Source of the DNA: CBDATY01 sp965200445 | GTDB taxonomy: Bacteria > Bacillota_I > Bacilli_A > Mycoplasmatales > Mycoplasmataceae | Direction: 5' to 3' | Assembly (NCBI GenBank): GCA_965200445.1 | Contig: OZ241341.1 | Span: forward strand, 248,001 to 312,000 | Length of the DNA: 64,000 nucleotides | Shown: piece after piece, positions 11,225-21,986 of the stretch | Position numbering within the stretch: the first letter of the stretch is position 1 | How the letters are laid out: each line of letters opens with the position of its first letter | Notes under the pieces: model-generated | Told to the model about the DNA's origin: nothing | Seen by the model: only the letters and a program-made list of their open reading frames with translations | Databases searched by the model: none | Translations under genes and position numbers: made by a program

Positions 11225-11933
11225 AGAGCGTCTTTATTTCTGGCTTAAACGAACCATCTGTATTATGAACAATAATTGGCTGCTCCACAATTAAGCCTTT
11301 TGTGCTTTGAAAACGAGTTTCTAGCATAAAAGAAATTGCTGGGCGATTAATATAGGGGTGAATAAATTGCAGTCTTTTCGGCACCAACCTTAGAGCTTCA
11401 CACTTAGCTAACACTTCTGACAATCTGTCAATGCGATGACAAAAAACAAAGTAGCCTTTGTTGTCCAAAAGTTTTTTGGCTGATAAAAGTAATTCGTCCA
11501 GCGTTAGTAAGGTTTCGTGACGTGCATTTGCTGCTTTAGGAGCTTTTTTAGTTAAAGGAAATTCTTTGCTCAAAGGGAAAAAGGGTGGATTGCAAATAAT
11601 AAGGTCATACTTTTTGCCTGTTTGACTATATTTTTTAATGTCGTTTTCCACAATGGCTATTTGCTCTTCGCAATGATTTAAGACCATATTTTTTCGAGCA
11701 ATTTGACAAGCTTCTGTCTGAATCTCCACCCCATCAATATGGTGTTGGGTTTTTTTACTTAAAATAAGAGGAATAATACCGTTATTTGTGCCTATATCAA
11801 GAATCCGCTTAGTCCTAGAATTAATTTTGGCAAAGTGCGGCAAAAGAATACTTTCCAAAGAAAAGTTAAACATATCAGGGCTTTGTAATAACCGCAAATT
11901 TTTATAACTAAATATATTATTTATGAATTCCAT
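11211..11933 (-). CDS. TrmN6/YfiC-type tRNA (adenine-N6)-methyltransferase
   Basis: Rossmann-fold, AdoMet-dependent methyltransferase of 240 residues. The AdoMet site is LDIGTNNGIIPLIL near residues 43-56 and the N6-adenine signature NPPF occurs in DLIICNPPFFPL. The N-terminal pattern LLQSPDMFNFSLESILLP matches the YfiC/TrmN6 family, which methylates A37 of tRNA1-Val. It lies between holB and tilS, overlapping both by a few bases (the holB stop is inside its start region), so it belongs to the recR-tmk-holB-tilS operon. The substrate is inferred from family only. Confidence 0.85.
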   Translation of the reverse strand: MEFINNIFSYKNLRLLQSPDMFNFSLESILLPHFAKINSRTKRILDIGTNNGIIPLILSKKTQHHIDGVEIQTEACQIARKNMVLNHCEEQIAIVENDIKKYSQTGKKYDLIICNPPFFPLSKEFPLTKKAPKAANARHETLLTLDELLLSAKKLLDNKGYFVFCHRIDRLSEVLAKCEALRLVPKRLQFIHPYINRPAISFMLETRFQSTKGLIVEQPIIVHNTDGSFKPEIKTLYDGK

Positions 11934-12666
11934 ACATTATATTTAAAACTTCCCCCAGCCATTGGTTTAATAAGATTTTAAGATTTCGCTGTGGTTCATC
12001 GATTTTTTTAATTAACGCTATTATTGATTGTACATACAATCATTTGGATGGTTCTTGCTTTACAGAAAGTAATTTTATTTTATGCACAATCGAGTCTAAA
12101 AAAATTTTGAGATCACTTTTATTTAACTTAATTAAATCACTGAACATGAAACTAATATCAGGGTTATGCTGGATAAATTTTTCATAAAAAAGTTTATCTC
12201 ATTCTGTGCTTCTTGGGGGTGAGGTTGTTTGTTTTAATCTTATTAGCAAACACCTTGAACGCAATGTAGGCAGTATCTTATTAATGCGAGTTGTCAGAAA
12301 AATTCCATAGATGTTATCATTGCTTTCCTCCAAAAATTTTAAAAAAGCACTAGCAGCTTCTGCTGTAATTAAATCAAACCCCTTAATTACATAAGTGCGA
12401 ACGTTTTTTTCGTGAAAAGCGCTTAAGCTTAATTCTGCAATCAAACTTATAATCGCTTGCTTTTTAATAATGTCACTAAAATTGCCTATTTCAAAATAAT
12501 CATTATTCAGCTCTAAGGTTTTTTCGCCTTCAAGTCCCAATAATGCCGAAGAGAGTGTCCTGGCTTGCTCCTCCAAAAATGATTGGGAGTTAGAATGCAA
12601 AATAATAGCTTTCGGAAAATATTCTGATTTGGCTCCTGCATCCAGAATATGTGTTTTATTAATCAT
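11917..12666 (-). CDS. holB: DNA polymerase III delta' subunit-like protein (HolB)
   Basis: Clamp-loader subunit of the replicative polymerase. The N-terminal half shows the delta'/DnaX AAA fold late motifs: AFLKFLEESNDNIYGIFLTT followed by INKILPTLRSRC, the sensor region with the SRC motif. TGA codons at 12199-12201 and 12040-12042 are Trp. Reading through extends the protein by about 90 residues to a TAA at 11917-11919, overlapping the methyltransferase start. The ATG at 12666 overlaps the tmk stop; a TTG three codons upstream is the alternative. The Walker A motif is not evident, as expected for delta'. The order tmk-holB is conserved in Firmicutes. Confidence 0.88.
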
Positions 12667-13288
12667 TTTTAACAAGCTTAAATTTATTTATTATAATTTC
12701 ACAGGCTTCTGCAGCTATTTCCAATGAAGGTTTTCTGCCATCCAAGATCTGAAATCTGTCAGGATTAGCTTCTATAATCTTCTGGTACCCTCTGTATACT
12801 TTGGCATGGAAATTAGCATTTTCTAGGTCTAGGCGATTCATTGCGTCTTGCCTGGTTGACATTCTTTCCTGGACATCATCATACTTAATATTAATAAAAA
12901 GGGTTAGGTCAGGCTTAGCTGGCCCTAAGCTTAGCGCTTGCACTTGAGACAAATAATCAATATTTAAGCCCCTTGCATAGCCCTGATAGGCTAAGGTCGA
13001 ATCAGCAAAACGGTCACAAAGAACTATTTGATTTTTATTTAATAATGGGTTAATAACCTTTTTAAAATGCTCATTACGAGCAGCTATATAAAGCAATGCT
13101 TCAGTCCAAGGCTGCATTGCATGGTTTTTATCAAGAATTAATTCTCTAATTTTTTCAGCAACATTTACTCCACCCGGTTCTCTGGTTATGAAAACCGTGA
13201 TGCCATAGTGCGCTAATTTTTGTTTTATATTTTGCAAAAGAGTTGATTTACCAGAGCATTCCACCCCTTCAATTGTAATAAACGGCAT
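12659..13288 (-). CDS. tmk: Thymidylate kinase
   Basis: Phosphorylates dTMP to dTDP. 209 residues, the normal length. The P-loop GVECSGKSTL is at residues 8-17, the DR(Y/F) motif appears as LCDRFADSTLAYQG, and the TREPGG motif is intact. It starts 5 bases after the recR stop and its end overlaps the start of holB, so the recR-tmk-holB genes are one transcriptional unit. Confidence 0.97.
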   Translation of the reverse strand: MPFITIEGVECSGKSTLLQNIKQKLAHYGITVFITREPGGVNVAEKIRELILDKNHAMQPWTEALLYIAARNEHFKKVINPLLNKNQIVLCDRFADSTLAYQGYARGLNIDYLSQVQALSLGPAKPDLTLFINIKYDDVQERMSTRQDAMNRLDLENANFHAKVYRGYQKIIEANPDRFQILDGRKPSLEIAAEACEIIINKFKLVKND

Positions 13289-13293
13289 ATAGA

Positions 13294-13896
13294 TTATTTC
13301 CTATTCTTAAATGAAGCTTTAAGGGTATGGTCATCAATATAGTCTAGGGATCCACCCATAGGTATTCCCCTTGCTAAAGTGGATATTTTTAGTTTACCAC
13401 CAAACATACTTCTAATTTTAGTGGTGATTAACTCAATTGTCATTTCCCCTTCCATGGTTGCTGACAAAGCAATGATAACTTCTTCTGTAGTTTCAGAAAT
13501 TCTTTGCAAAAGCTTTTCAATACTATTTTCTACCTGTGGAAAGGGTTTTTTAAGACTCATCAAACCTGTTAAGATGTGATAGTTCCCGTTATACAAGCCA
13601 GTTTTAGCAATATTCAAAGCATCACTATAATTTTCGACCACGCATATAAGTTTGTGGTCCCTTAAAGCGTCTGAACAAAAAGAACACTTTTTTTCTACCA
13701 TAATGCCTGAGCACTGCTCACATACACTCAATATGGCTTTAATGCTTTGGAGAGAATCAAGCAATTCATTAAATGTGCTTGGATTGTAAACGAATGAAAT
13801 TAGTTGTTGCTCCGCTTTTTTGCGGGAAATTTTAAACTGATTCCTTAGATTTTCTATACTATTGTGAAATATTTCGCTTTCGTGATCGTTCAACAA
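13294..13896 (-). CDS. recR: Recombination mediator RecR
   Basis: RecFOR-pathway protein that helps load RecA at gaps. 200 residues. A C4 zinc finger (CEQC...CSFC) occurs around residues 57-73, followed by a TOPRIM domain (LICVVENYSDAL). The G-rich C-terminal motif is ARGIPMGGSLDYID. The start is TTG at 13896, placed six bases after a good GAGAGG ribosome site; no ATG is available. The site overlaps the stop of the small gene upstream, so translation is probably coupled. The context dnaX-small gene-recR mirrors dnaX-ybaB-recR of other bacteria. Confidence 0.95.
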   Translation of the reverse strand: MLNDHESEIFHNSIENLRNQFKISRKKAEQQLISFVYNPSTFNELLDSLQSIKAILSVCEQCSGIMVEKKCSFCSDALRDHKLICVVENYSDALNIAKTGLYNGNYHILTGLMSLKKPFPQVENSIEKLLQRISETTEEVIIALSATMEGEMTIELITTKIRSMFGGKLKISTLARGIPMGGSLDYIDDHTLKASFKNRK

Positions 13897-13907
13897 TTTA
13901 TGCCTCT

Positions 13908-14039
13908 CTAATTAATATTAAAATTATCAAAAATTTCTTTACCAACATGAAAATTTTTTGAATTTACTGAATCAGATTTTTTATTTTCATTTTGAGGAAA
14001 AAATCCTTTAATCCAGAAATAGTATTCATCGACTGCCAT
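13908..14039 (-). CDS. 43-residue small protein between dnaX and recR
   Basis: Its ATG (14037-14039) shares the A of the dnaX TAA, and its TAG overlaps the ribosome site of recR, so it exactly fills the space between two operon genes. The product begins MAVDEYYFWIKGFFPQNENK and is otherwise polar, rich in Asn, Lys and Ser, ending FDNFNIN. No Trp TGA and no membrane segment. Many Firmicutes carry ybaB/ebfC here, but this product is far too short and shows no YbaB similarity by eye. The tight coupling argues for a genuine coding gene; function unknown. Confidence 0.6.
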   Translation of the reverse strand: MAVDEYYFWIKGFFPQNENKKSDSVNSKNFHVGKEIFDNFNIN

Positions 14040-15667
14040 TATTTGGTCATTTTTAGATATTTGTCTGCTTGCCGTAATTGCAAATACTCTGGTTTAATTG
14101 AAGTTCATTCTCTGTCAGAAACAATTATTATGCCAGTTGTTTTGTCATATATTTTTTTCAAAAGTTGCTGATTTTTATCCTTTGCAAACTCTTTATATAA
14201 TTCGTTGGCATTAATTTGGGCAGAAACAGTAATAATGAAGTAGTTTTCAGCAGCAGCCCTCAAATAGTAATTAGATAAACTTATAAGTTTATTTAACTTT
14301 TCATCTGCTTTCTTTTGAAACTCTTGGAATTTGTTTTTAGAATCTGCGATACGAGAACCTAGGGAATGCCTTAAGACTTGATAAATCAAATTTCTTGGAG
14401 GCATAATATCTGGGTCTGAGCTAATTGGGATTGTAGGTTCAGGAATTTTTTCTTTTTTTAATTGCAATGGCTCTTTTTTTTCAAGCGATTTAACAGAAGG
14501 CTTTTTTGTGATTTCTATACGGCTATTTTTCTCTTTAGGTTTGATCCTTTGTGGCGATTTTTTTGCTTCATTTACCTCTGTTTCGGCTTTATTATCCATA
14601 ATTTCAAGAATTGCTAATTCAAAATATGCCCCAGGCGCATTAGCGTCTTTGATTTCAAAATAGTATTTTAATAGTATTGATATAATTTTCTGTGCTTGTT
14701 CAAAACTGAAATTGTTGTTTATATAATCAGCCGTTTCTTGCTCTATTGAAATTAAAAATTTATTGTTTTTTGTAAACTTATATTCAATACTTTCTTTAAA
14801 TATGTCCACTATATTTTTGATAAGCATTTTAAAATCTGTATTTGCAATTACAAGCTGGTTTATTTGCAAAAATATAGACTCGTAATTCTTATCAATGATA
14901 CTTTTTAGTAGCTCCAGCTTATTATTTTCGGTTACAAGAGCAAATATTTCATAAATTATTTCTAGAGTAATACTTTTTTGCGTGCAAAGCAAAATTTGCT
15001 CCAAAATGGTAAGAGCATCTCGCAAACTCCCGTTAGCTAATACTGCTATTTCGTGGATTGCTCTTTCTTCATATTCAACAGATTTTTGATCTAAAATTTT
15101 ACAAATTTCTGCTTTTAGGACCGAGTTATCTATTAAACGGAAAAAATAATTTTGGCAGCGTGAAATTATAGTTGCGGGAATTTTATGAAATTCCGTTGTA
15201 GCAAAGATAAATACCACATGCTCTGGGGGTTCTTCAAGGGTTTTTAGCAAAGCATTAAATGCCGATATTGAAAGCATGTGTACTTCATCAATAATGTAAA
15301 TCTTGTATTTAGCTGCAAAAGGTAGCAATTGCACATTATTGCGGATGTCCCTAATTTCATTAACACCATTATTAGAAGCAGCATCAAATTCGATAACATC
15401 TGTTGAGGTGTTTTTGCTAATGTTAAAGCACATTTCACACTTATTACAAGGCTTCTTAGCTTCATCTGTGCTTAGACAATTAATGGCTTTAGCTAAAACG
15501 CGAGCTGTAGTTGTCTTACCAGTACCTCTTGAACCGGCAAAAAGATAGGCGTGTGAAATTATATTTTTCTTAACGCTATTTGTTAGAGCCTTAATGATCA
15601 TATCTTGACCCACAATTTCATTAAATGATGAGGGGCGGTATTCTCGATAAAGAGATTTGTATTTCAT
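14039..15667 (-). CDS. dnaX: DNA polymerase III subunits gamma/tau
   Basis: Motor of the clamp loader. 542 residues. Walker A is GSRGTGKTTTARVLA near residue 45, with the four-cysteine zinc module (C...CNKCEMC) after it, Walker B YIIDEVHML and sensor 1 in FIFATTEFHKIPATIISRC. The C-terminal third is a Lys/Pro-rich linker and a divergent tail. The TGA at 14105-14107 is Trp, and reading through adds about 22 residues to a TAA at 14039-14041. It is upstream of the small gene and recR, and downstream of the SRP RNA and tadA, the classic Firmicute arrangement. Confidence 0.95.
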
Positions 15668-15694
15668 AGTTGCGCTATTATTGCAATGTGGTTG

Positions 15695-15723
15695 ATTATA
15701 TATATTGTTGTAAAAACATTATA
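15695..15723 (-). promoter_or_regulatory. Candidate -10 elements upstream of dnaX
   Basis: Two TATAAT sequences on the minus strand (plus-strand ATTATA at 15695-15700 and 15718-15723) lie 28-50 bases before the dnaX ATG in a very A/T-rich spacer. No convincing -35 box was found at proper spacing, so this rests on the -10 matches alone. Confidence 0.35.
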
Positions 15724-15764
15724 TATTATTAGCTAATGTAATTTCAGCAGTTTTTATTAAGCTT

Positions 15765-16208
15765 TTATCTTAATTTCTTGAAAAAAATATTCAGTTTTTC
15801 TTGGTAAAACCTGGAAAAATCATTGGAAATTCTCTGAATATTAAGGCTAGAAATATCAAAAGTATGATTTGATTCTAAAAACCCATATTTTTGTGAAGGT
15901 AAATAATAAAATATTTTTTTTATATTAGCTTGAATAATTGCCCCTAAACACATCATGCACGGCTCCAAAACAGACACGATTGCTAGTCCTTTTAAAGTTT
16001 TGTTCCGGGTGAATTTGAGGGCATTATTAATAGCATTTATCTCCGCATGACCGCATATTGTAAGTTGCTGCTCCTTACTGTTTTGCCCAAAACCAACTAT
16101 TCTGCCTTGGCTATCAATAACAGCTGCACATACAGGAACGTCATTGCTGTCTTTTGTTTTTTTTAATTTACTAACAAACAGGTTTTCTGTTTCGGAAATA
16201 CTAAACAT
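15765..16208 (-). CDS. tadA: tRNA-specific adenosine deaminase TadA
   Basis: Deaminates A34 to inosine in tRNA-Arg(ACG). 147 residues, the normal size. The zinc-dependent deaminase signature is present: HAE in CGHAEINAINNA (catalytic Glu, first zinc ligand) and PCMMC in VLEPCMMCLGAII (the two cysteine ligands). It lies next to the SRP RNA and dnaX, exactly as in Bacillus, which supports TadA over a generic cytidine deaminase. Confidence 0.94.
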   Translation of the reverse strand: MFSISETENLFVSKLKKTKDSNDVPVCAAVIDSQGRIVGFGQNSKEQQLTICGHAEINAINNALKFTRNKTLKGLAIVSVLEPCMMCLGAIIQANIKKIFYYLPSQKYGFLESNHTFDISSLNIQRISNDFSRFYQEKLNIFFKKLR

Positions 16209-16243
16209 ATATGGATGTAATTAACTGATTAATATATTAAAAA

Positions 16244-16323
16244 TGTCGCCACACACAGTGTTTTTTCTTATGGCTGCTACCTTTCGGTCCTGACCCTTTC
16301 GAATATCACTGTTGTAACGACAG
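16244..16323 (-). ncRNA. ffs: Signal recognition particle RNA, short (4.5S) type
   Basis: On the minus strand the conserved SRP domain IV appears: GGTCAGGACCGAAAGG followed by TAGCAGCC. The 5' end CTGTCG (16318-16323) pairs with the 3' CGACA (16244-16248), closing a hairpin of about 80 nucleotides. The GGAA-type apical loop and the internal loop for Ffh binding are recognisable. It is placed between serS and tadA-dnaX, the usual Firmicute location. Confidence 0.93.
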
Positions 16324-16329
16324 AAAAAT

Positions 16330-16356
16330 ATTATCAATTTAGAAACAAATATGCAA
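16330..16356 (-). promoter_or_regulatory. Promoter of the SRP RNA gene
   Basis: On the minus strand GATAAT (16330-16335) sits 7 bases before the RNA 5' end, and TTGCAT (16351-16356) lies 15 bases upstream of it as a -35-like element. The spacer is slightly short, but the position relative to the RNA fits well. Confidence 0.5.
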
Positions 16357-16373
16357 TGTTTCATATGAAACAT
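16356..16373. repeat. 18-bp perfect palindrome between serS and the SRP RNA promoter
   Basis: ATGTTTCAT is followed directly by its reverse complement ATGAAACAT without a loop. It starts two bases beyond the serS stop codon (16375-16377) and abuts the -35-like element of the SRP RNA promoter. A loop-less dyad suits a dimeric DNA-binding protein better than a terminator; its role is unknown. Confidence 0.6.
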
Positions 16374-16374
16374 A

Positions 16375-17643
16375 TTACTCAATTATTTCTTTTCCTCCTA
16401 AATAGGGGCGCAGTGCTTTTGGTATATGAATAATATTTTTTTCAGAGTAATGTGTTTCTAAAAATGCTGCAATCAGTCTATCAACAGCTATGCTCGACCC
16501 GTTTAAGGTGTGCAGGTATTCATTGCCTTTTTCACTTTTATACTTTAATTTTATTCTCCTTGCTTGAAAGTCGGTGCAATTAGAGCATGAAGAAATTTCT
16601 CGATACTTATTCTGGGATGGCAATCACACCTCAAGGTCAAACGTCTGAGCTGCTGCAAACCCTAGTGAACCTGTGCATAATTCAATAATACGGAATGGTA
16701 TTTCTAATTTTATTAAAAGTTTTTTCACATGGGATACCATGTCTCGCAATGCTTTTGGAGAGGTTTCTGGAGTGACTATCTGGACTATTTCAACTTTATC
16801 AAATTGATGCAGTCTTATAGCCCCTCGATTATCTTTCCCTGCTGCGCCTGCCTCTTTACGAAAACACGGGCTATACTGAGTTAATTTTAAAGGTAGTTCA
16901 GAGAGTTTAAATATCTTATTTTGGTACATATTAACAAGTGATACTTCACTTGTTGGTAGCAAGTAATGCTTGCCTTCTTTTGTCATGTAAAGATCATTAT
17001 GAAATTTTGGGAGTTGCCCTGTCCCGTAGAGCGCTTCTTTATTAACCAAATAAGGTGTAGACAATTCTTGATAGCCATTTTTGGCATTTTCGTCCAGCAT
17101 AAAATTGATAAGGGCTCTTTTTAATTTAGCTCCTTTATTAAGATAGGTTATAAAACGCGCGCCAGATAATACACTTGTTCTATGTCAGTCTATCAAGTTT
17201 AAATCCGTAGCTATCTTGATGTGAGAAATATTTCTACCTTTAGTTATGGACCCCACAACTTCTATGATTCTATCATCAGCTTCTTCACTGCCGACCGGCG
17301 CTTTTGGGTCAGGAATATTCTCCACATAACTTAAATTGTTTATAAGCTCAGCATAAAGCTCAGAAACATATTTATCAATTTTTTTAATTTCGGTTTTGAG
17401 CTGATCCCCATTTTTTTTATATGAATCTAAATCCTTGTTTTTGTTTTTTTCCTTAACCAATTTACTTATAACTAAATTGTTTTGATTACGGGCAGCCCTT
17501 AAATTTTCTAATGAAATTAGTTGCTGCTTATATTCAAAATAGAGATGCTTAGCTTTTTCTATAATTTTATAGTCGCTAATTTTATTTTGTCCAAGTTTTC
17601 TTATTTCCGCTAAAGATAAATTCAAAAATTCTAAATCAAGCAT
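16375..17643 (-). CDS. serS: Seryl-tRNA synthetase
   Basis: Charges tRNA-Ser; 422 residues, normal for the family. The N-terminal third is the long antiparallel coiled-coil arm (about residues 28-105, Lys/Glu-rich). The class II core follows: TPYLVNKEALYGTGQLPKF, motif 2 FRKEAGAAGKDNRGAIRLHQFDK, and motif 3 LNGSSIAVDRLIAA near the C-terminus. TGA codons at 17185-17187 (DWHRTS) and 16624-16626 are Trp, joining three frames. It starts 8 bases downstream of gyrA, forming a gyrB-gyrA-serS unit as in several mycoplasmas. Confidence 0.97.
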
Positions 17644-17651
17644 ATTGTTTC

Positions 17652-20060
17652 CTAATTTTTAACCACTAAAGCTTCTTTAACTGTAGTTTTATTCAGATTA
17701 ATTAGTTTTACTCCCATAGTTATCCTGTTTAATATGGGTATATTTTCTGTGCTCATCCTGATAATCTTGCCGTTTTTAGTAGCAACTATTATATCTTCAT
17801 TTTTATTCAAGTATAAAATTGTGCGCAAGTTATCATTAGGTGATTTAAATTTTATCCCTTTTAGACCTTTGAGGGCTCTTTTATTACACTTAAAGTTACT
17901 TATAAGTGTTTTTTTACCATATCCTTGCTCAGTCACAAACATTAACTCGCCTTTATTACCTTCTATTATTGCAACGGAGGCAAGAGTATCATTTACCAGT
18001 CTTATCCCCCTTAACCCGCTTGTATTTCTACCTCTAGTTGGAAGGGTATTCATTGCAAAGCAATTTACAAAGCCTTTTGAACTAGCCAGCATAATTTTAT
18101 CTTGCTCTGCCACTTTTTCTACTTTTAACAACGAATCTCCTGTTTTAAGTTTTATAGCTATAAAGCCGCTGTTACGAATTTTCAAGAAATCTGATGCTTT
18201 TGTTTTTTTAACCAATCCGTTTTTTGTAGCAAAAAGGAAACAGTAGTCATTAATGGTTGCTTGGTTGCAAACAATTATTGATTCAATTCTTTCGTCTGTA
18301 CCAACTTGGATTAAATTTATTAAAGGGATGCCTTGTACTGTTCGGTCTCTGCTAATGATTTCATAGGCTTTTAGTTTGTAAACTTTTCCTTTATTCGAAA
18401 ACAATAGCAGTTGATCGTGAGTAGAGCAGTTAATAACCGATTTTAGAGCATCCCTTTTTTTACTCAATCCAGTTATTCCAACCCCACCTCTGTGTTGAGT
18501 TTTAAATGAACTAGTCGGAACTCTCTTTACGTAGTCGTTGCTGGTTTGAATAATAAGAATTTCCTCTTTTTCAATCAAATTTTCTTCACTTATGTCCAGA
18601 GATTCAGTGGTAATTTCAGTTCTTCTTTTGCTTGGGTATTTCTTCCTTATAATTTCAAGTTCTTCGCGAACAATTCTTTTCTGTTCTGTTTCAGACTTTA
18701 GTAAATCTTTTCAAATTACTAATTTTTTGGTGATATCATCACTTTCTTGTCGGAGTTTGTCTTGCTCTAAAGCGGTTAATCTCGCTAGCTTCATATCTAG
18801 GATGGCTTGCGCCTGTTCTTTGGTTATACCGAATTCTTTAGAAAGCAGGATTTGAGCTTCCTCATTGGTTTTTACACCAGAAATTATTTTCACAACCTTA
18901 CCAATGTGCTGTAAAGCTACTATTAAACCACCCAAAATGTGCAGTCGGCGTTCAAATTTATCAATATCAAATTTAGTTCGCCTTTTAATAACGCTTATTC
19001 TATGCTCAATAAATTTTTCTAAAAGCTGCTTCAAATTAAAACGCTGTGGGCGGCCTTTATCTAGAGCTATAAAGTTTAAATTGAAAGAATTTTGCAGAGG
19101 TGTCAATTTAAATAATCGGTTTAAAATAACTTTGGGACTAGCGGATTTATTCACCTCAATAACAATTCTGACACCTTTATAGTTGGATTCATCTCGCAGA
19201 TCCTTAATACCATTAATAACGTTCTCTTTTACTAGATTAGCTATTTTTACCAGCAAATTTGTTTTGTTTAGGTTGTAGGGAATTTCTGAAATGATGATTT
19301 CAGTACCCTTAATATCAGCTTTTGCTCTAACAACAACAGACCCACTACCTGTGCTATATCCCTGGATCATGTTGCTATTAATTTTAATCTGAGCACCCGT
19401 TGGGAAATCAGGTCCCTTAACTACTTTTAGAAGGTTTGTAACTGTAACTTCAGGATTTGATAGTAATAAATGGATCCCACCGATTAATTCGGTTAAATTA
19501 TGAGGGGGGATGCTTGTTGCCATACCCACAGCAATCCCGATTGAACCATTTAATAAAAGGTTTGGTAATCCTGCTGGTAAATAATCAGGCTCTAACTCAC
19601 TATCATCATAGTTATAACTAAAGTCTACCGATTTCTTTTCAAGATCTTTCACCATTTCATCGGTTATTTTGTTGAGTTTGGCTTCTGTATAACGCATAGC
19701 TGCTGGGTTATCCCCATCGATTGAACCAAAATTACCTTGCCCCAAAACCAATGGATACCTTGTGGAAAAAACCTGTGCCATTCGCACCATCGCCTCATAA
19801 ATAGAGCTATCACCATGGGGGTGATATTTCCCCATTACTTCACCTATGATTTTTGCTGATTTTTTAAAAGTGTTTTTATATGTAATTCCCGCAGAAAACA
19901 TTGTATAGATAATTCTTCTTTGCACCGGTTTTAGTCCATCTCGAACATCAGGAAGGGCTCGTGAAACTATTACTGACATGGCATATTCCAGAAAACTTGT
20001 CTGGAATTCAGAAACAATGTCTGTTTTCTTTACCTTTTCTAGTGCTTCTTGATTATTCAT
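17652..20060 (-). CDS. gyrA: DNA gyrase subunit A
   Basis: Breakage-reunion subunit of the type II topoisomerase that introduces negative supercoils. 802 residues. The catalytic tyrosine lies in AAMRYTEAKLNKI near residue 125, after the quinolone-region HPHGDSSIYEAMVRM. The C-terminal half holds beta-pinwheel repeats (for example FATKNGLVKKTKASDF and ATKNGKIIRMS). The QRGGVGI-type GyrA box appears as QHRGGVGITG, which favours GyrA over ParC. The TGA at 18711-18713 is Trp. It is separated from gyrB by six bases. Confidence 0.96.
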
Positions 20061-20066
20061 AATTCC

Positions 20067-21968
20067 TTAACCCAACAAACTCTTTTGAGCACTAGAGTCT
20101 TCTATAAATTTTTTTCTCTTTAAAACATCATCACCCATTAAATTAGTTATCACTTGGTTGGCTTCGGTGGCATCATCTATTGTGATTTTGCGCATATGGC
20201 GAGATTCAGGATCCATAGTTGTTGTTCAAAGTTGCTCTGGGTTCATTTCACCTAGCCCTTTGTAACGTTGTACTGTAAATTTAGTACCTTGTAACTCTTG
20301 CTTTTTAGCTTTCAACTCTTCATCAGAGTAAAGGTAAAGGTTTTTACGATTAAAGCTTATTTTGTACAAAGGGGGTTGCGCAACATAAATAAACCCATTA
20401 ATAATTAATTCTTTTAAATATCTATAAAACAGGGTTAATAGTAGTATTCTAATGTGTGACCCATCAACATCAGCATCAGTCATGATGATAATTTTACTGT
20501 ATCTAACGTTATTTAAGTCCAAATTAAGCGCATGGTTAAACCCTACCGCAGTAAATATAGATTGGATTTCTCGGTTTCCAATCATTTTTACCATTTTGTT
20601 CTTTTCGACATTCAAAATCTTTCCTCGCAGCGGTAAGATGGCTTGGTAGTAATTATCACGACCAAGCTTTGCGCTTCCACCAGCTGAATCACCCTCTACA
20701 ATGAAAAGTTCTGTCTCCTCGGCTTTTTTCGATCTACAGTCTGATAGTTTTCCAAAAAGTTTAAACTGATTGTCGATCAAGTTTTTTCTAGTAACCTCGT
20801 TTTTTGCTCTCTCTGCCGCTTGTCGACCCTTGCAACTAATAATGATCTTACCAATTATCTGCTTGGCACCTTCTGGATTTTCCATTAAAAAATTTCAAAG
20901 TGAATCTTTGACACTAGCATAAACAGCTTTTCCTGCATCAGAGTTTCCGAGTTTTGTTTTTGTTTGACCCTCAAATTGCGGGTTGGTGTGCTGAATTGAT
21001 AATACCCCTATAAACCCTTCTTTAATATCTTCTCAGGTGAACTGAAAATTATTATTGAATTTTAATTTGTTGTAGCGATTAAAGGACCATCTTAAAATCC
21101 TTATCAAACCCTCTTCGTGGGTACCACCTTCTGGTGTGTTTATATTGTTACAAAAAGTAAATAAAAGGTCTTTTTCAAAAGAATTATTGTAAGCAAAGCT
21201 AAATTCCACCTTAATTTTGTTTTCTTCCTTTGAAAAATAAAATATATCGTTTAGTAAGGTGCTTTGTGAGGGTTTTAGATCTTTTACGTAATCCTTAATC
21301 CCTTCGCTGTATAAAAATGTTTCCTCGGTTAGTTTTTCACCAACCTTCCTTCGAAGTATAAGTTTGGTGTTTTTGTTTAAGTATGCCAGTTGCTGGATTC
21401 TGTTTTGAATAGTGCTGAAGTTAAAAGAAATTTCCTCTCCAAAAATAGCGGGATCTGGTTTAAAGGTTATTTTTGTACCTTTTTTTGGGGATGGACCTAT
21501 GACTTGAAGTGGTTTCTCAAGAGTTCCTCCGTTTGAAAAAGAAATGCGGTATTGTTTATTATTTCTTGCAACATCAGCAACCAAAAACTCACTTAAGGCG
21601 TTTACAACAGATGATCCTACTCCATGTAATCCTCCAGAAATTTTGTAGGAGTTTTTATCAAACTTTCCACCGGCGTGCAGGGTTGTTAAAACAGTTTCCA
21701 AACTTGATTTGTTTGTTTTAGGGTGAATATCAACAGGAATCCCTCTCCCATCGTCTTCAACTGTTACGGTGTTATCTTCTAGTAAACTTACAATTATAGA
21801 ATTACAGAAGCCAGCTAAAACCTCGTCAATTGAATTATCAACAATTTCTCATAGTAAATGATGGAAGCCTTTTTCTGAAACCGACCCAATATACATGCTG
21901 GGGGTTTTCCTGACTGCCTCAAGACCTTCTAAAATCTTGATTGATTCACTATCATACTTATTGTTCAT
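20067..21968 (-). CDS. gyrB: DNA gyrase subunit B
   Basis: ATPase subunit of gyrase, 633 residues. The GHKL ATP site is visible as EIVDNSIDE near the N-terminus, with DDGRGIPVDIHPKT and GGLHGVGSSVVNALS after it. The TOPRIM motifs EGDSAGGSAK and MTDADVDGSHIR and the C-terminal QRYKGLGEMNPEQLW are intact. Several TGA codons (21033, 20886-21032 and 20226-20228) are Trp. It ends at the TAA 20067-20069, six bases before gyrA, and starts 18 bases after dnaN. Confidence 0.96.
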
Positions 21969-21986
21969 TAATTGTTTTTCTATTTT

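Noticed and set aside
14039..15667. Programmed frameshift in dnaX producing a separate gamma protein
   Set aside because: I did not see a convincing slippery heptamer with a stimulatory hairpin, so only one product is annotated.
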